The position numbers and the translations under genes were made by a program. Below, piece by piece: positions 14,324 through 22,921 of a stretch of 33,370 nucleotides of DNA. Source of the DNA: a virus; IMG/VR virus record IMGVR_UViG_3300045135_000522, positions 1 through 33,370 of that record; one strand, written 5' to 3'. Every line of letters starts with the position of its first letter. Position 1 is the stretch's first letter. Under the pieces are notes generated by a model, which was given only the letters and a program-made list of their open reading frames with translations, searched no databases and was not told the DNA's origin.

Positions 14324-14682
14324 TAATCCTTCCTCTGGTCGTCTCTATCCGCCTTCGCAATCTTGTTGCTATCTATTAACTGCGGGACACCAAGTATTGT
14401 TTTTATAAGAGTATCTTGTCTAATTATTTCGTTGTCCAGACTACGCACTCTGTCTATAAGAGCAACTAATATTCCGTGTTGCGAGTCTAGTTTTGTGCCG
14501 AGGCGTTCTTCCATTTGTGATATTTGATCGGCCACCTTATCGTCTAGCACATCTAGTTTGGTTTCCATGCCATCAATGATTCGGTTGATAAGCTTCCATA
14601 TAAACAAACCCAGACCAAGTGCAGCCGCTATTGGAAAGCCTACTTCCGAAATAAATAAGGTTACATTTTCCATATACGCCAT
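14323..14682 (-). CDS. small one-TM coiled-coil protein upstream of csgF
   Basis: 119 aa (116 aa if the ATG at 14673 is used). One N-terminal membrane helix (about residues 14-33, FPIAAALGLGLFIWKLI) is followed by a long helical coiled-coil region (about 38-95). This layout recalls small phage holin/antiholin-like or XhlA/BhlA-type membrane proteins, but no diagnostic motif is present. It ends in a TAATG overlap with csgF, so it belongs to the export module and might anchor or energise it at the inner membrane. No ribosome site is seen; a TATAAT at 14690-14685 would give a leaderless transcript from the 14673 ATG. Confidence 0.6.
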   Translation of the reverse strand: MAYMENVTLFISEVGFPIAAALGLGLFIWKLINRIIDGMETKLDVLDDKVADQISQMEERLGTKLDSQHGILVALIDRVRSLDNEIIRQDTLIKTILGVPQLIDSNKIAKADRDDQRKD

Positions 14683-14684
14683 AA

Positions 14685-14714
14685 ATTATAGCGTTTATTG
14701 GAACCAACTGCGAA
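14685..14714 (-). promoter_or_regulatory. candidate internal promoter for the csg module
   Basis: Leftward TTCGCA (14714-14709), an 18-bp spacer and TATAAT (14690-14685) lie across the end of the SNF2-type helicase gene. The predicted start, about 14678, is five bases before the ATG at 14673. It could let the csg-cyclase genes be expressed independently of the helicase. Confidence 0.4.
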
Positions 14715-16143
14715 CCTCCCCAAGAACTTCGTTACTGATCTTAACCTTGCTCAACAAATTTTTAAGTATTTGCTCGTCTACTGTGCCAGGAGATACTAAA
14801 TCAATATAGGTACAACTGCGCTCTTGTCCTATCCTGTGTATACGGTCTTCGGCTTGTACCCTAAGTTCTAAGTCGTAAGAGTTAGAATAGAATATCATTG
14901 TGCTGGCTTCCGTAAGTGTAATACCTCTGCCACCTGTCTGTGGGTTTGATACAAAGTATCTTAGCTCACTGTCAGGATCCTGGAACTTCTCAATAATCTT
15001 TTGTCGTTCGTCCTGTGGTGTATGGCCATAGTAAGATGCAACAGAGCCTTGACCAAACTTTTCAGTTATAGCTCGTTCTAGTTCTTGTATGTCTGTTTGA
15101 AAAACTGCAAAGATTACAACCTTGCCAGATGCTTCTTCTAATAAGTCCAACACAGTCTGCACTCTGTTGTTTTTAAGAATAATTGTTTCGCCTTCTTCGT
15201 TACGTAGGCTACCTGCTACAACTTGCTGTAGTCGCATTAGCTGAGTCAAGACGTTCATGGTAGAGAACAGTTCGTCTTCTAATATCATAAGAGCTTCGCG
15301 TTTCATTGTGCCGTAGGCTTTGTTTTGTTCGTCAGTTAATTCTACGTGTCGTTTAACGTAAACCTTTTCGGGTAGGTCTAAACATTCATCTTTTATCTTA
15401 CGTATAGAAAAGTCCTTGATCGATTGTTGCAGCTCCTCTAGTTTTTGAAACCCTACTATCTGTTGGAAAGCGTGTCTTCCCATCTGTCTGCGTTGTGTTA
15501 TTGCGTACCTAGCTTGAAAAGCATAGAAACTACTAAACCCCAATAGGTTAGGAGATAAGAAATAACATTGTGAGTACAGATCAAGTGGAGCCTTAGTTAT
15601 TGGAAAGCCTGTAAGTATTCTTCGGTAGTCTGCTAGTGGTGCTAACTTAATAAGATGTTGTGTACGTTTTGCTTTTGGGTTTTTGATTGTAGTCGATTCA
15701 TCTACAGCCATCATAACATCGTGTGTAACCATAAATTCTTCTACAAATTTACATGCCTTGACTGTAGCAAAGGCTTCTACGTTAACTAGAAATATATTAA
15801 GTTGTCCGTCACTTGGTTCGTCAACCATTTTTTTGAAATCGTGCAACCATTTTTGTGTATGGTTGGGCTGCCAAACCAAAACATTGCGCTCAATGCGGTC
15901 AGGCAGATGTTTGTTTACTTCATTGATGTCCCAATTACGTAAGTTACCTTTGGGAGATACAATCAATAGACCAGATATCTTACCTTCTTCGAACAACATA
16001 CCTGCGTTGTCCAAAAGAATTTTAGATTTGCCCAATCCCATTTCCAAAAATAGTGCAAATAGGTTACGATGATAACTTTCTTGGAGAGTTTCTAGTTGAT
16101 GCTGATATGGCTCGCTCTTAAATTCGTAGTTGTTTAATTCCAT
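14695..16143 (-). CDS. SNF2-family DEAD/H-like helicase / translocase
   Basis: 482 aa. The helicase order is clear: Walker A MGLGKSK (35-41), IVSPKGNLRNW (61-71), Walker B variant VDES (147-150, in place of DEAH), LTGFPI, a second RecA lobe with VVIFAVFQTDIQELE, and the SNF2-type motif VI QAEDRIHRIGQ. SNF2-type phage helicases move on double-stranded DNA and are common in podovirus-like marine phages, for replication, recombination or displacing host proteins. It is the first gene of the leftward operon, with an aagga ribosome site, just across the divergent promoter region from the replication operon. Confidence 0.9.
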   Translation of the reverse strand: MELNNYEFKSEPYQHQLETLQESYHRNLFALFLEMGLGKSKILLDNAGMLFEEGKISGLLIVSPKGNLRNWDINEVNKHLPDRIERNVLVWQPNHTQKWLHDFKKMVDEPSDGQLNIFLVNVEAFATVKACKFVEEFMVTHDVMMAVDESTTIKNPKAKRTQHLIKLAPLADYRRILTGFPITKAPLDLYSQCYFLSPNLLGFSSFYAFQARYAITQRRQMGRHAFQQIVGFQKLEELQQSIKDFSIRKIKDECLDLPEKVYVKRHVELTDEQNKAYGTMKREALMILEDELFSTMNVLTQLMRLQQVVAGSLRNEEGETIILKNNRVQTVLDLLEEASGKVVIFAVFQTDIQELERAITEKFGQGSVASYYGHTPQDERQKIIEKFQDPDSELRYFVSNPQTGGRGITLTEASTMIFYSNSYDLELRVQAEDRIHRIGQERSCTYIDLVSPGTVDEQILKNLLSKVKISNEVLGEVRSWFQ

Positions 16144-16266
16144 AAGTTCCGTCCTTTATTCTTCGTTATATATTCAAACACATCTTAAAGTGTTGCAATA
16201 TATTATATAGATGATAATATGCACTTGCAACTTTGAGTTGATAACGAAAAAAAGAAGGAGTGAGAA
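16144..16266. promoter_or_regulatory. divergent promoter region with a shared palindromic TTGCAA
   Basis: TTGCAA (16193-16198) is its own reverse complement. Rightward it is followed after 16 bp by TAATAT (16215-16220); leftward after 17 bp by GAATAT (16175-16170). One hexamer could therefore be the -35 box for both the replication and the leftward operon. A second ttgcaac follows at about 16225, overlapping a small inverted repeat (caact-ttg-agttg), a possible operator. A strong ribosome site (gaaggag) precedes the rightward gene. Confidence 0.5.
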
Positions 16267-16839
16267 ATGAAAAATATAACGGACCTCTTTGAGGAAAGCA
16301 CAACAAAAGCGGTAGAGGATATATCAGAAGACTCTATCAAAGACCTAAGCGAACTTTGTCAAAAACTTTTACGAGTTGAGGCTGAGGTTGGCAACACAGA
16401 AGAAAGACTTAAACGTCTGAAAGATCAACAGAGAGAACTTTCAGAACAGTTAATACCCGACAGACTTACACAACTAGGTGTATCAGACATCAAACTTAAT
16501 GACGGTTCACGTATATCGGCAGAACCTTTTTACAGTGCCAGAATATCTGCTGCAAATATAGAAGATGCGCATAACTGGCTTAGAGATAATGGACATGGAG
16601 ACATCATCAAAAACACAATGACGCTTTCGTTCGGTCAAGGTGAAGATGATCTCGCTAAAGAATTGGTTGTATCGCTAACTAAACAAGGGTTTATACCTGA
16701 GGAAAAGGAAGCGGTTCACCCAAGCACCCTGAGGGCATTTGTTAAAGAACAAATAGAATCAGGAAACAAAACGTTTGACCAAGACGTGCAGAAAAAGTTT
16801 TCTGTGTATCAAGGCAAGCGCACAAAAATAAATCGTTGA
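16267..16839 (+). CDS. phage protein of unknown function, DUF7173-like, replication operon
   Basis: 190 aa. A coiled-coil segment (about residues 30-65) precedes a domain with DRLTQLGVSDIKLNDGSRI, AHNWLRDNGHGDIIKNT and FGQGEDDLAKEL. I recognise this pattern from small phage proteins encoded just before the single-strand-binding candidate in marine podovirus-like phages. The function is not known. Its position at the head of the replication operon and the charged helical start suggest a DNA-replication accessory role. Confidence 0.7.
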   Translation: MKNITDLFEESTTKAVEDISEDSIKDLSELCQKLLRVEAEVGNTEERLKRLKDQQRELSEQLIPDRLTQLGVSDIKLNDGSRISAEPFYSARISAANIEDAHNWLRDNGHGDIIKNTMTLSFGQGEDDLAKELVVSLTKQGFIPEEKEAVHPSTLRAFVKEQIESGNKTFDQDVQKKFSVYQGKRTKINR

Positions 16840-16862
16840 ACGAAGAAATAAGGAGTAAATAA

Positions 16863-17651
16863 ATGGCAACGAAGAAAAATGGAGAGGGGACATCCTTAAC
16901 GTCCCTATTTGAAAACATCGAAGAAAAAGGTTTCGGCGATGTAGGTGCGGAAGACCTCAAGACTCCGCGTATCAGCATAGTGCAAGCAATGTCTCCGCAA
17001 AGACAGAAAGCCAGCGCAGATTATGTTGCAGACGCAGAGGAAGGAGACATCTTCTATTCAGGCAACAACACTTGTATAAGTGGAGACGAAGGCATGCTTT
17101 TCTTACCTGTCTACTACAACAAAACTCTTGTTGAGTGGCGTTTGCGTGAGAAAGGTGGCGGTCTTGTTACTGTGCATCCTGCAGACTCGGATCTGTTAAA
17201 TCGATGCCAACGTGACAGCCAAGGTAGGCTAGTAACGCCAAGTGGGGAAACTCAGTTGACTACTACTGCCAACCATTATGGCTACGCGCTTATTGATGAT
17301 ACACCTCAAAGATGTGTTATCAATATGACTGGATCACAACTTAAACACTCGCGTGGTTGGAACACCCTGATACAGGGAACCAAGCTGCAAGGTGCGAAGG
17401 GAGCTTATACTCCACCAGCATACTCGCATTGGTATAGTCTCAAGACGCAAGTGGAATCCAATGATCGTGGGTCGTGGTATAGCTATAGTATTACGCAGGA
17501 ACGGGTATTGGAGGAGAAGGAAATCGATCTCTTCAAAGAGGCCGAAGAATTCTCTAAGTTTTGTTCCGATGGAGGTATGGATCAGTTACCTGGTCAGCAG
17601 ACTTCCGCAATAGAAGATAAGTCTGAGTCCAACAAGGATTGGGAAGACTAA
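16863..17651 (+). CDS. probable phage single-stranded DNA-binding protein
   Basis: 262 aa. A beta-rich middle (residues about 55-190: GDIFYSGNNTCISGDEGMLF, FLPVYYNKTLVEWRLRE) is followed by a strongly acidic C-terminus ending DWED. An acidic tail after a beta domain is the hallmark of phage ssDNA-binding proteins such as T7 gp2.5, which use it to recruit polymerase and helicase. The gene lies just before the primase. The family call rests on this layout, not on a diagnostic motif. A perfect-stem terminator follows it, so its mRNA may be made in excess, as expected for such a protein. Confidence 0.55.
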   Translation: MATKKNGEGTSLTSLFENIEEKGFGDVGAEDLKTPRISIVQAMSPQRQKASADYVADAEEGDIFYSGNNTCISGDEGMLFLPVYYNKTLVEWRLREKGGGLVTVHPADSDLLNRCQRDSQGRLVTPSGETQLTTTANHYGYALIDDTPQRCVINMTGSQLKHSRGWNTLIQGTKLQGAKGAYTPPAYSHWYSLKTQVESNDRGSWYSYSITQERVLEEKEIDLFKEAEEFSKFCSDGGMDQLPGQQTSAIEDKSESNKDWED

Positions 17652-17660
17652 CTTCAATTA

Positions 17661-17698
17661 GGCTCCAGCATTCCCTCACTCAATGCTGGAGCCTTCTT
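17661..17698 (+). terminator. rho-independent terminator inside the replication operon
   Basis: A perfect 12-bp GC-rich stem (ggctccagcatt 17661-17672 with 17682-17693), a 9-nt loop, then ttctt. It begins ten bases after the stop of the ssDNA-binding candidate and probably acts as an attenuator that limits transcription of the primase, helicase and polymerase genes. Confidence 0.8.
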
Positions 17699-17709
17699 AC
17701 TAAGGACGT

Positions 17710-19302
17710 ATGGAAGAAATTGCAAACAGATTTAAGCAAGTATTCTCAGGACTAGAGAGAGCTCACGGTATATATGAAATCACAGGACAGAAGAACACCG
17801 CAAAAGGTGTAAAGAAAGATGGCAAAGGCAGAACACTACTAGAGCCTTTAACATTAGAACTTTGGGAGAAACATTTAAACGGTGACCTGTCTATTGGTGT
17901 AGTGCCATTGACTGATGATGAAACTTGCAAATGGGGTTGTATAGACGTTGACGAATACCCCATAGATACAAAAGACCTACTAGATAAGATAGAAGAAATG
18001 GGGCTACCACTACTGCCCTGTATGACTAAATCTGGTGGAGTGCATTTGTTTTTATTTACCAAGGAACCTATATCAGCGTATAAGTTCCAATCTAAATTAG
18101 AGGAGATAGCAGCAGCTATGGGAAGAACAGGGGATGAAATCTTTCCAAAGCAATACGAGTGGTCAAAACAACAACCGAAGGAGAGACAGACAGGTAATTG
18201 GCTAAACATGCCTTACTTTGCTGGAGAAGATACAACAAGATACGCACTCAGACCTGATGGTGAAGCTGCGAACATAGAAGAATTTTTTGAACTTGTAGAC
18301 AAAGTTTCTATTACAGAAAAACAGTTAGACAAGTTAGTACCTGTCAAGAAAAGCAGAAGAAAACAAATAACAAAGCAAGGTAGTATGTGGGACGAGGCTC
18401 CGCCTTGTTTAGTACACATGAAACTAAACGGCATACCTGAGGGAATGCGTAACAATGCTTTGTTGAACTACGGTGTGTTTCTACGCAAGGTGCATCCTGA
18501 GGGAGAAGAATGGAAAGACAAACTACAAGAGATAAATAAAACAGTTTGTACTAAGCCTTTGTCGCATAGCGAGTTAAACACAATCATACAGAGTTTAGAA
18601 AAGTCAGAGTACAGATACCAATGCAGTAAACAACCGTTGGTAGATTTCTGTCAAAGCGGTATTTGTGTAACAAGACGATACGGCATAGATGCCTCTGAGC
18701 GTGATCCTAACTTTGGTGGACTACGTAAGTATCTTACCGATCCCCCTCTTTGGCATTTAGACGTGGACGGCAGAACAATTGTGTTAGACACAAAACAACT
18801 GCACAACTTTTCTATGTACCAACAAAGATGTATGGAGGTTCTTAATATATGTCCGCCTGATGTAAAGAAATCTGATTGGGTGGCCAAACTAAATACATTA
18901 CTACAGGACGTGCAAGAAGTAGAAGTCCCAGCCGATATGACTAAACAAGGTTTACTTAGAGAAGCTGTTTACGAGTTCTGCAGATTAGCAGAGTCTTCAT
19001 CAAGATTATCTATCGCATCAAATGGTGTCTTTAGATATGAAGAGGAGAATACAAAGCAGTGGTGGTTTACAGGCAGAGACGCAGTGATCTTTATACAAGA
19101 GTTTAAAAAGATGCGTCACATTAAAGAAGCAGAAGTGTTTACTGAGCTCAAGAACATGGGAGCCACAAACATTGCTAAGTACATAGACAGAACTGTTGGT
19201 AATAAAAAGATTTGGATACTAGATATACGTGAGATAGACGAAGACTCCGTTGACTATGATGATTTCCGAGCACAGAAGGAGCCGTTGCCATGGGAAGAGT
19301 AA
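17710..19302 (+). CDS. AEP-type DNA primase (primase-polymerase)
   Basis: 530 aa. The archaeo-eukaryotic primase core is visible: CIDVDEY with the metal-binding pair Asp79/Asp81, KSGGVH (107-112, the sGxH motif) and NWLNMPYF (163-170). A Cys cluster, CSKQ...FCQSGIC near residues 300-320, suggests a PriCT-like or zinc-stabilised region. The helical C-terminal part has ITKQ-type and winged-helix-like stretches. Such primases make primers, and sometimes also extend DNA. No DnaB-type or superfamily 3 helicase domain is fused to it. It overlaps the helicase gene by 13 bp. Confidence 0.85.
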   Translation: MEEIANRFKQVFSGLERAHGIYEITGQKNTAKGVKKDGKGRTLLEPLTLELWEKHLNGDLSIGVVPLTDDETCKWGCIDVDEYPIDTKDLLDKIEEMGLPLLPCMTKSGGVHLFLFTKEPISAYKFQSKLEEIAAAMGRTGDEIFPKQYEWSKQQPKERQTGNWLNMPYFAGEDTTRYALRPDGEAANIEEFFELVDKVSITEKQLDKLVPVKKSRRKQITKQGSMWDEAPPCLVHMKLNGIPEGMRNNALLNYGVFLRKVHPEGEEWKDKLQEINKTVCTKPLSHSELNTIIQSLEKSEYRYQCSKQPLVDFCQSGICVTRRYGIDASERDPNFGGLRKYLTDPPLWHLDVDGRTIVLDTKQLHNFSMYQQRCMEVLNICPPDVKKSDWVAKLNTLLQDVQEVEVPADMTKQGLLREAVYEFCRLAESSSRLSIASNGVFRYEEENTKQWWFTGRDAVIFIQEFKKMRHIKEAEVFTELKNMGATNIAKYIDRTVGNKKIWILDIREIDEDSVDYDDFRAQKEPLPWEE

Positions 19303-20837
19303 CTAAATACTTTGGCCCTCCTGGCACAGGCAAGACTACAACTCTTATGAATATCATAGAGAAAAGTCTTGATGAAGGTGTCGCACCTGAAAAGATAGCC
19401 TTTATATCTTTCTCTGTAAAAGCAGCTGAGGAAGGTAAGAACAGAGCGCACATACGTTTTGGTTTAGGCTTTGATGAAATGCCTTACTTTTGTACAAGTC
19501 ATGCTTTCTGCAAAAGAATTATGGGTATTTCTCAAGTCATGAGCGGTAGAGACGTGTTTGATTTTTTAGAAGACTATGAGTTTAACTTAACAAAAAAGTA
19601 TGGCACTAACGCAAGAGGCTTTAGGTCAGTTGTCCAAGATCCCTACTTCGACATCATAGAACGTGCAAAAGCAAACTGTCGTACATTAAAAGAAGAACGT
19701 TTGTCCTTGGAGAAAGAACAACGCAGAGGTGTTGTGGCTCACATGTTAGAGCCTATGGCAGACGCTTGGGAAGCGTTTAGATTATCTAGAGTGCCCATAG
19801 TCTATTCGTTTGCTGACATGATAAATAAATTTATAGATGACGGTGAAGCACCTGAACTGGACTTGTTGATTGTTGATGAAGCTCAAGATTTAGCAGAACT
19901 TAACTGGAGACTTGTAGATAAGTTAGCCATGAACGCAAAGAAGACGTACATAGCTGGAGACGATGACCAAGCAATCTACGAATGGAATGGAGCTAGACCT
20001 CAACGTTTTGTAAATTACACGGGAGAAAGCATAGTCTTGGATCAGTCCTTTCGCATACCTGCAAAGGTGCATCCAATAGCTGAGCGTATATCAAAACGTA
20101 TTGTGTCGAGAGAGCCTAAAAGCTACAAGCCAAGAGAAGAACCTGGCACAGTCAACAAAGTTAGTTCCGTAGAGCTTTTGCCTTTATCAGAAGGAGATTG
20201 GTTGGTATTGGCTTCTTGTGATTACATGCTGACTGACGCATCCAAAGGCTACAATGTTAGAAAGTATTTGATTGATAACGGCTATCCATTTGCACATAAC
20301 AACTTTCGTTACATACCTAGAAAGATGGTTATGGCCATACAGATTTGGGAAAGGCTCAACAATAAAGAAGACATTACACTAGCAGAGCTAGACGATTTAT
20401 ATTCTTACTTAGGTAAGACAGGAGTAAAGAGAGGTTTCATTACACAAGTTTCTCAAGCTCCAAATCCAGGGCAGTCGTTATCACTGCAACAGATTATAGA
20501 TAACTATGGACTCAAACCTGAATGCCTCGGTCAAGATTGGCAGACAGTGTTTGATAAAACGATTGACGTAGAAAGAAGAAGTTTTATAGAGAAAGCATTA
20601 AAGAACGAAGAAGACCTTTACGGAGAACCACGTATTGTCATTTCAACTATTCATCAGGCAAAAGGTGGGGAAGCGAAGAACGTTGCTGTGTATTTAGATT
20701 TGTCTAAGTCACAGAAGCGAACTTCTATGTTACAACCCGATGGGCTACACAGACAGTTTTACGTTGCGGTTACGCGCACGATAGATAATTTATATTTGAT
20801 ACAAGCCCAAGATGATTACTATAGGTACGTTATATGA
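19290..20837 (+). CDS. superfamily 1 DNA helicase, UvrD/Rep-like
   Basis: 515 aa. Motif I GPPGTGKT (9-16), motif II IVDEAQD (near 195), motif III GDDDQAIYEWNG, motif V STIHQAKGGEAKNVAVYLD and motif VI FYVAVTRTIDNLYLI are all present in the right order. These enzymes unwind DNA 3' to 5' and here probably serve as the replicative helicase, since no DnaB-type gene is seen. It is shorter than UvrD (about 720 aa), mostly by reduced insertion domains. It starts inside the primase gene and overlaps polA by four bases (ATGA), so the three are translationally coupled. Confidence 0.9.
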   Translation: MGRVTKYFGPPGTGKTTTLMNIIEKSLDEGVAPEKIAFISFSVKAAEEGKNRAHIRFGLGFDEMPYFCTSHAFCKRIMGISQVMSGRDVFDFLEDYEFNLTKKYGTNARGFRSVVQDPYFDIIERAKANCRTLKEERLSLEKEQRRGVVAHMLEPMADAWEAFRLSRVPIVYSFADMINKFIDDGEAPELDLLIVDEAQDLAELNWRLVDKLAMNAKKTYIAGDDDQAIYEWNGARPQRFVNYTGESIVLDQSFRIPAKVHPIAERISKRIVSREPKSYKPREEPGTVNKVSSVELLPLSEGDWLVLASCDYMLTDASKGYNVRKYLIDNGYPFAHNNFRYIPRKMVMAIQIWERLNNKEDITLAELDDLYSYLGKTGVKRGFITQVSQAPNPGQSLSLQQIIDNYGLKPECLGQDWQTVFDKTIDVERRSFIEKALKNEEDLYGEPRIVISTIHQAKGGEAKNVAVYLDLSKSQKRTSMLQPDGLHRQFYVAVTRTIDNLYLIQAQDDYYRYVI

Positions 20838-22702
20838 GTTTTGTTTACAAACCACCAACGGAGTGGATACCACCCGATAGTTTCCCAACAGAAAGATTAT
20901 GTCAGGCAACAGAGATTGCGATTGACCTTGAGACAAAAGATCCTAACTTGAAAGAGTTGGGTCCTGGATATATAAGAGGCGATGGCGAGGTTGTCGGTAT
21001 ATCTTTTGCAATAGACGGATACGAAGACTACTTTCCGTTTGCACATGAGCAAGGATTTAACTTTTCTAAAAAGAAAGTCCTAGAGTTTACTAAAAAGATT
21101 TGCGCTACAAACAGTGACAAGATATTTCACAACTCAACCTACGATGTTGGGTGGCTTACTAAAGAAGGCGTGACTATAAATGGTCGTATTATCGACACAA
21201 TGATAGTTGCTCCTTTGATTGACGAGAATCAGTATTGGTATTCTTTGAATGCTTTGGGTCGTGAATACATAAATGAAGGCAAGACTGAGGCAGAGCTAAA
21301 TGCTGCTGCGGAGGAGTGGGGATTGGATCCTAAGGCTGAAATGTGGAGGTTACCATCGGCTTATGTGGGTACTTATGCAACACAGGACGCAGCCCTCACG
21401 CTTAAATTATGGAATCACTTCAAGATTTTATTAGAAGAACAAAACCTCTGGAACGTGTTTGATTTGGAAATGCGAGTGCTTCCTGTCATTCTTGCAATGA
21501 AACAAAAAGGTGTTCGTGTTGATCTGGAGAGAGCAGAGACGTTGAAGACTCAGCTTGTCAAAAGAGAGAAAGACATAATTCAACAGATAAAGAAAGAATC
21601 AGGTGTTCCTGAGATACAACTGTGGGCAGCTAACTCGTTGGCAAAAGTATTTGATGCGATGAAGCTCACGTATCTTAGAACGCCAACAGGTATGCCCAGC
21701 TTTACAAAAGCGTTTCTAGAGAACCACTCACACCCTATAGCCAAACTGATACGTGAAGCTAGAGAAGTAAACAAAACACATAGCACGTTTATCGATTCAA
21801 TACTAAAGCATGAACACAACGGAAGAATACATGCAGAGATACGTCAGCTAAAAGGTGAGTCAGGTGGGACAGTCACAGGTCGGTTGTCCATGAGCAACCC
21901 AAACTTGCAACAAGTACCTGCGCGTAATAAAGAGATTGGCCCTTTGATACGATCTTTGTTCTTACCAGAAGAAGGCGAGCGATGGTGTTCTGCTGACTTC
22001 TCTCAACAAGAACCTAGAATACTGACACACTATGCCAGTCGTTCTAAGTATGATGGTGCAGATGCAATTGCAGATGCTTACCATGCTGGCGATGCAGACT
22101 TTCACCAGGAGGTGGCTAACCTTGTGGACATCGATAGAAAGACTGCAAAGACAATAGGACTTGGGATTATGTATGGCATGGGCAAAGGTAAGCTGGCAGA
22201 TCAGCTGGGGGTTACTGTAGACGAAGCGTCAGAAATATTGGCTAAGTTCAATACATACGCACCGTTTGTCAGACAGTTAGCAGATTCTGTTATGCGTAGT
22301 GCAAACTCAAAAGGCTACATCAAAACCATACTAGGAAGGCGTTGTCACTTTGATATGTGGGAACCTTTGAAGTATGGAACGGGTAGACCTATGAAACACA
22401 AAGAAGCCGTGCATGAATACAACGGTGAAATCAAAAGAGCATTTGTTTACAAAGCTCTAAATAAACTAATTCAAGGCTCAGCAGCAGACATGACCAAACA
22501 GGCCATGGTCCATTGTTATGAAGCGGGTTATCTACCGCTCTTACAAGTCCATGACGAGCTAGTGTTCTCTATCAAATCAGATGAAGATGTAGAGAATATA
22601 TGTCGCTTGATGGAAGAAGCCGTGCCTTTGGATGTTCCAAACAAGGTGGATGCCGAGATTGGAGATAATTGGGGCGACTCAATGGAACCTAAGAATAATT
22701 GA
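20834..22702 (+). CDS. polA: DNA polymerase I (family A) with 3'-5' exonuclease
   Basis: 622 aa. The exonuclease domain has IDLETKD (Exo I), HNSTYDVGWL (Exo II) and YATQDAALTLKLW (Exo III), so proofreading looks intact. The polymerase domain has motif A WCSADFSQQEPRIL, motif B RKTAKTIGLGIMYG (435-448) and motif C LLQVHDELVFS. No 5'-3' exonuclease domain is present, as usual in phages. The residue equivalent to E. coli Phe762 is Leu443, a substitution reported to accompany slower or more accurate replication and often a temperate lifestyle. No DnaJ-like insertion was noticed. It overlaps the helicase gene by ATGA. Confidence 0.95.
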   Translation: MSFVYKPPTEWIPPDSFPTERLCQATEIAIDLETKDPNLKELGPGYIRGDGEVVGISFAIDGYEDYFPFAHEQGFNFSKKKVLEFTKKICATNSDKIFHNSTYDVGWLTKEGVTINGRIIDTMIVAPLIDENQYWYSLNALGREYINEGKTEAELNAAAEEWGLDPKAEMWRLPSAYVGTYATQDAALTLKLWNHFKILLEEQNLWNVFDLEMRVLPVILAMKQKGVRVDLERAETLKTQLVKREKDIIQQIKKESGVPEIQLWAANSLAKVFDAMKLTYLRTPTGMPSFTKAFLENHSHPIAKLIREAREVNKTHSTFIDSILKHEHNGRIHAEIRQLKGESGGTVTGRLSMSNPNLQQVPARNKEIGPLIRSLFLPEEGERWCSADFSQQEPRILTHYASRSKYDGADAIADAYHAGDADFHQEVANLVDIDRKTAKTIGLGIMYGMGKGKLADQLGVTVDEASEILAKFNTYAPFVRQLADSVMRSANSKGYIKTILGRRCHFDMWEPLKYGTGRPMKHKEAVHEYNGEIKRAFVYKALNKLIQGSAADMTKQAMVHCYEAGYLPLLQVHDELVFSIKSDEDVENICRLMEEAVPLDVPNKVDAEIGDNWGDSMEPKNN

Positions 22703-22729
22703 GATATATCTTAGATTGTAATGTATAAT
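22699..22729 (+). promoter_or_regulatory. candidate promoter for the small regulator gene
   Basis: TTGAGA (22699-22704) and a perfect TATAAT (22724-22729), with a 19-bp spacer, overlap the polA stop. The good -10 box and a transcript beginning about 22736, just before the ribosome site acaggag, support separate expression of the following small gene. Confidence 0.4.
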
Positions 22730-22748
22730 GTTATCTACAGGAGTAAAA

Positions 22749-22919
22749 ATGGATACAACTAAATGGAAAAGCGTAGCTATACGTAAAGAGATTGTTGAAG
22801 TAGCAGCCGACATCGGTGAAAAAACTGAAAGGCCTACTAGCAATGTGTTTGCGTATGCAGTTAAAAGATTACAAGATGATCTTGAAAGCGGACGCTTGAA
22901 TGACGTACCTAAAAGCTAA
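22749..22919 (+). CDS. small ribbon-helix-helix-like DNA-binding protein
   Basis: 56 aa from ATG 22749 (acaggag at ideal distance; an ATG at 22728 lacks such a site). The pattern KWKSVAIRKEIVEVAADI followed by SNVFAYAVKRLQDDL fits an Arc/CopG ribbon-helix-helix fold: one strand, then two helices. Such proteins act as dimeric repressors. With its own candidate promoter within the replication operon it may regulate early transcription. The assignment is by fold pattern only. Confidence 0.55.
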   Translation: MDTTKWKSVAIRKEIVEVAADIGEKTERPTSNVFAYAVKRLQDDLESGRLNDVPKS

Positions 22920-22921
22920 TC

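Noticed and set aside
14323-14682. Calling the one-TM protein a holin
   Set aside because: Only topology supports it; a better holin candidate exists at 32059-32538.
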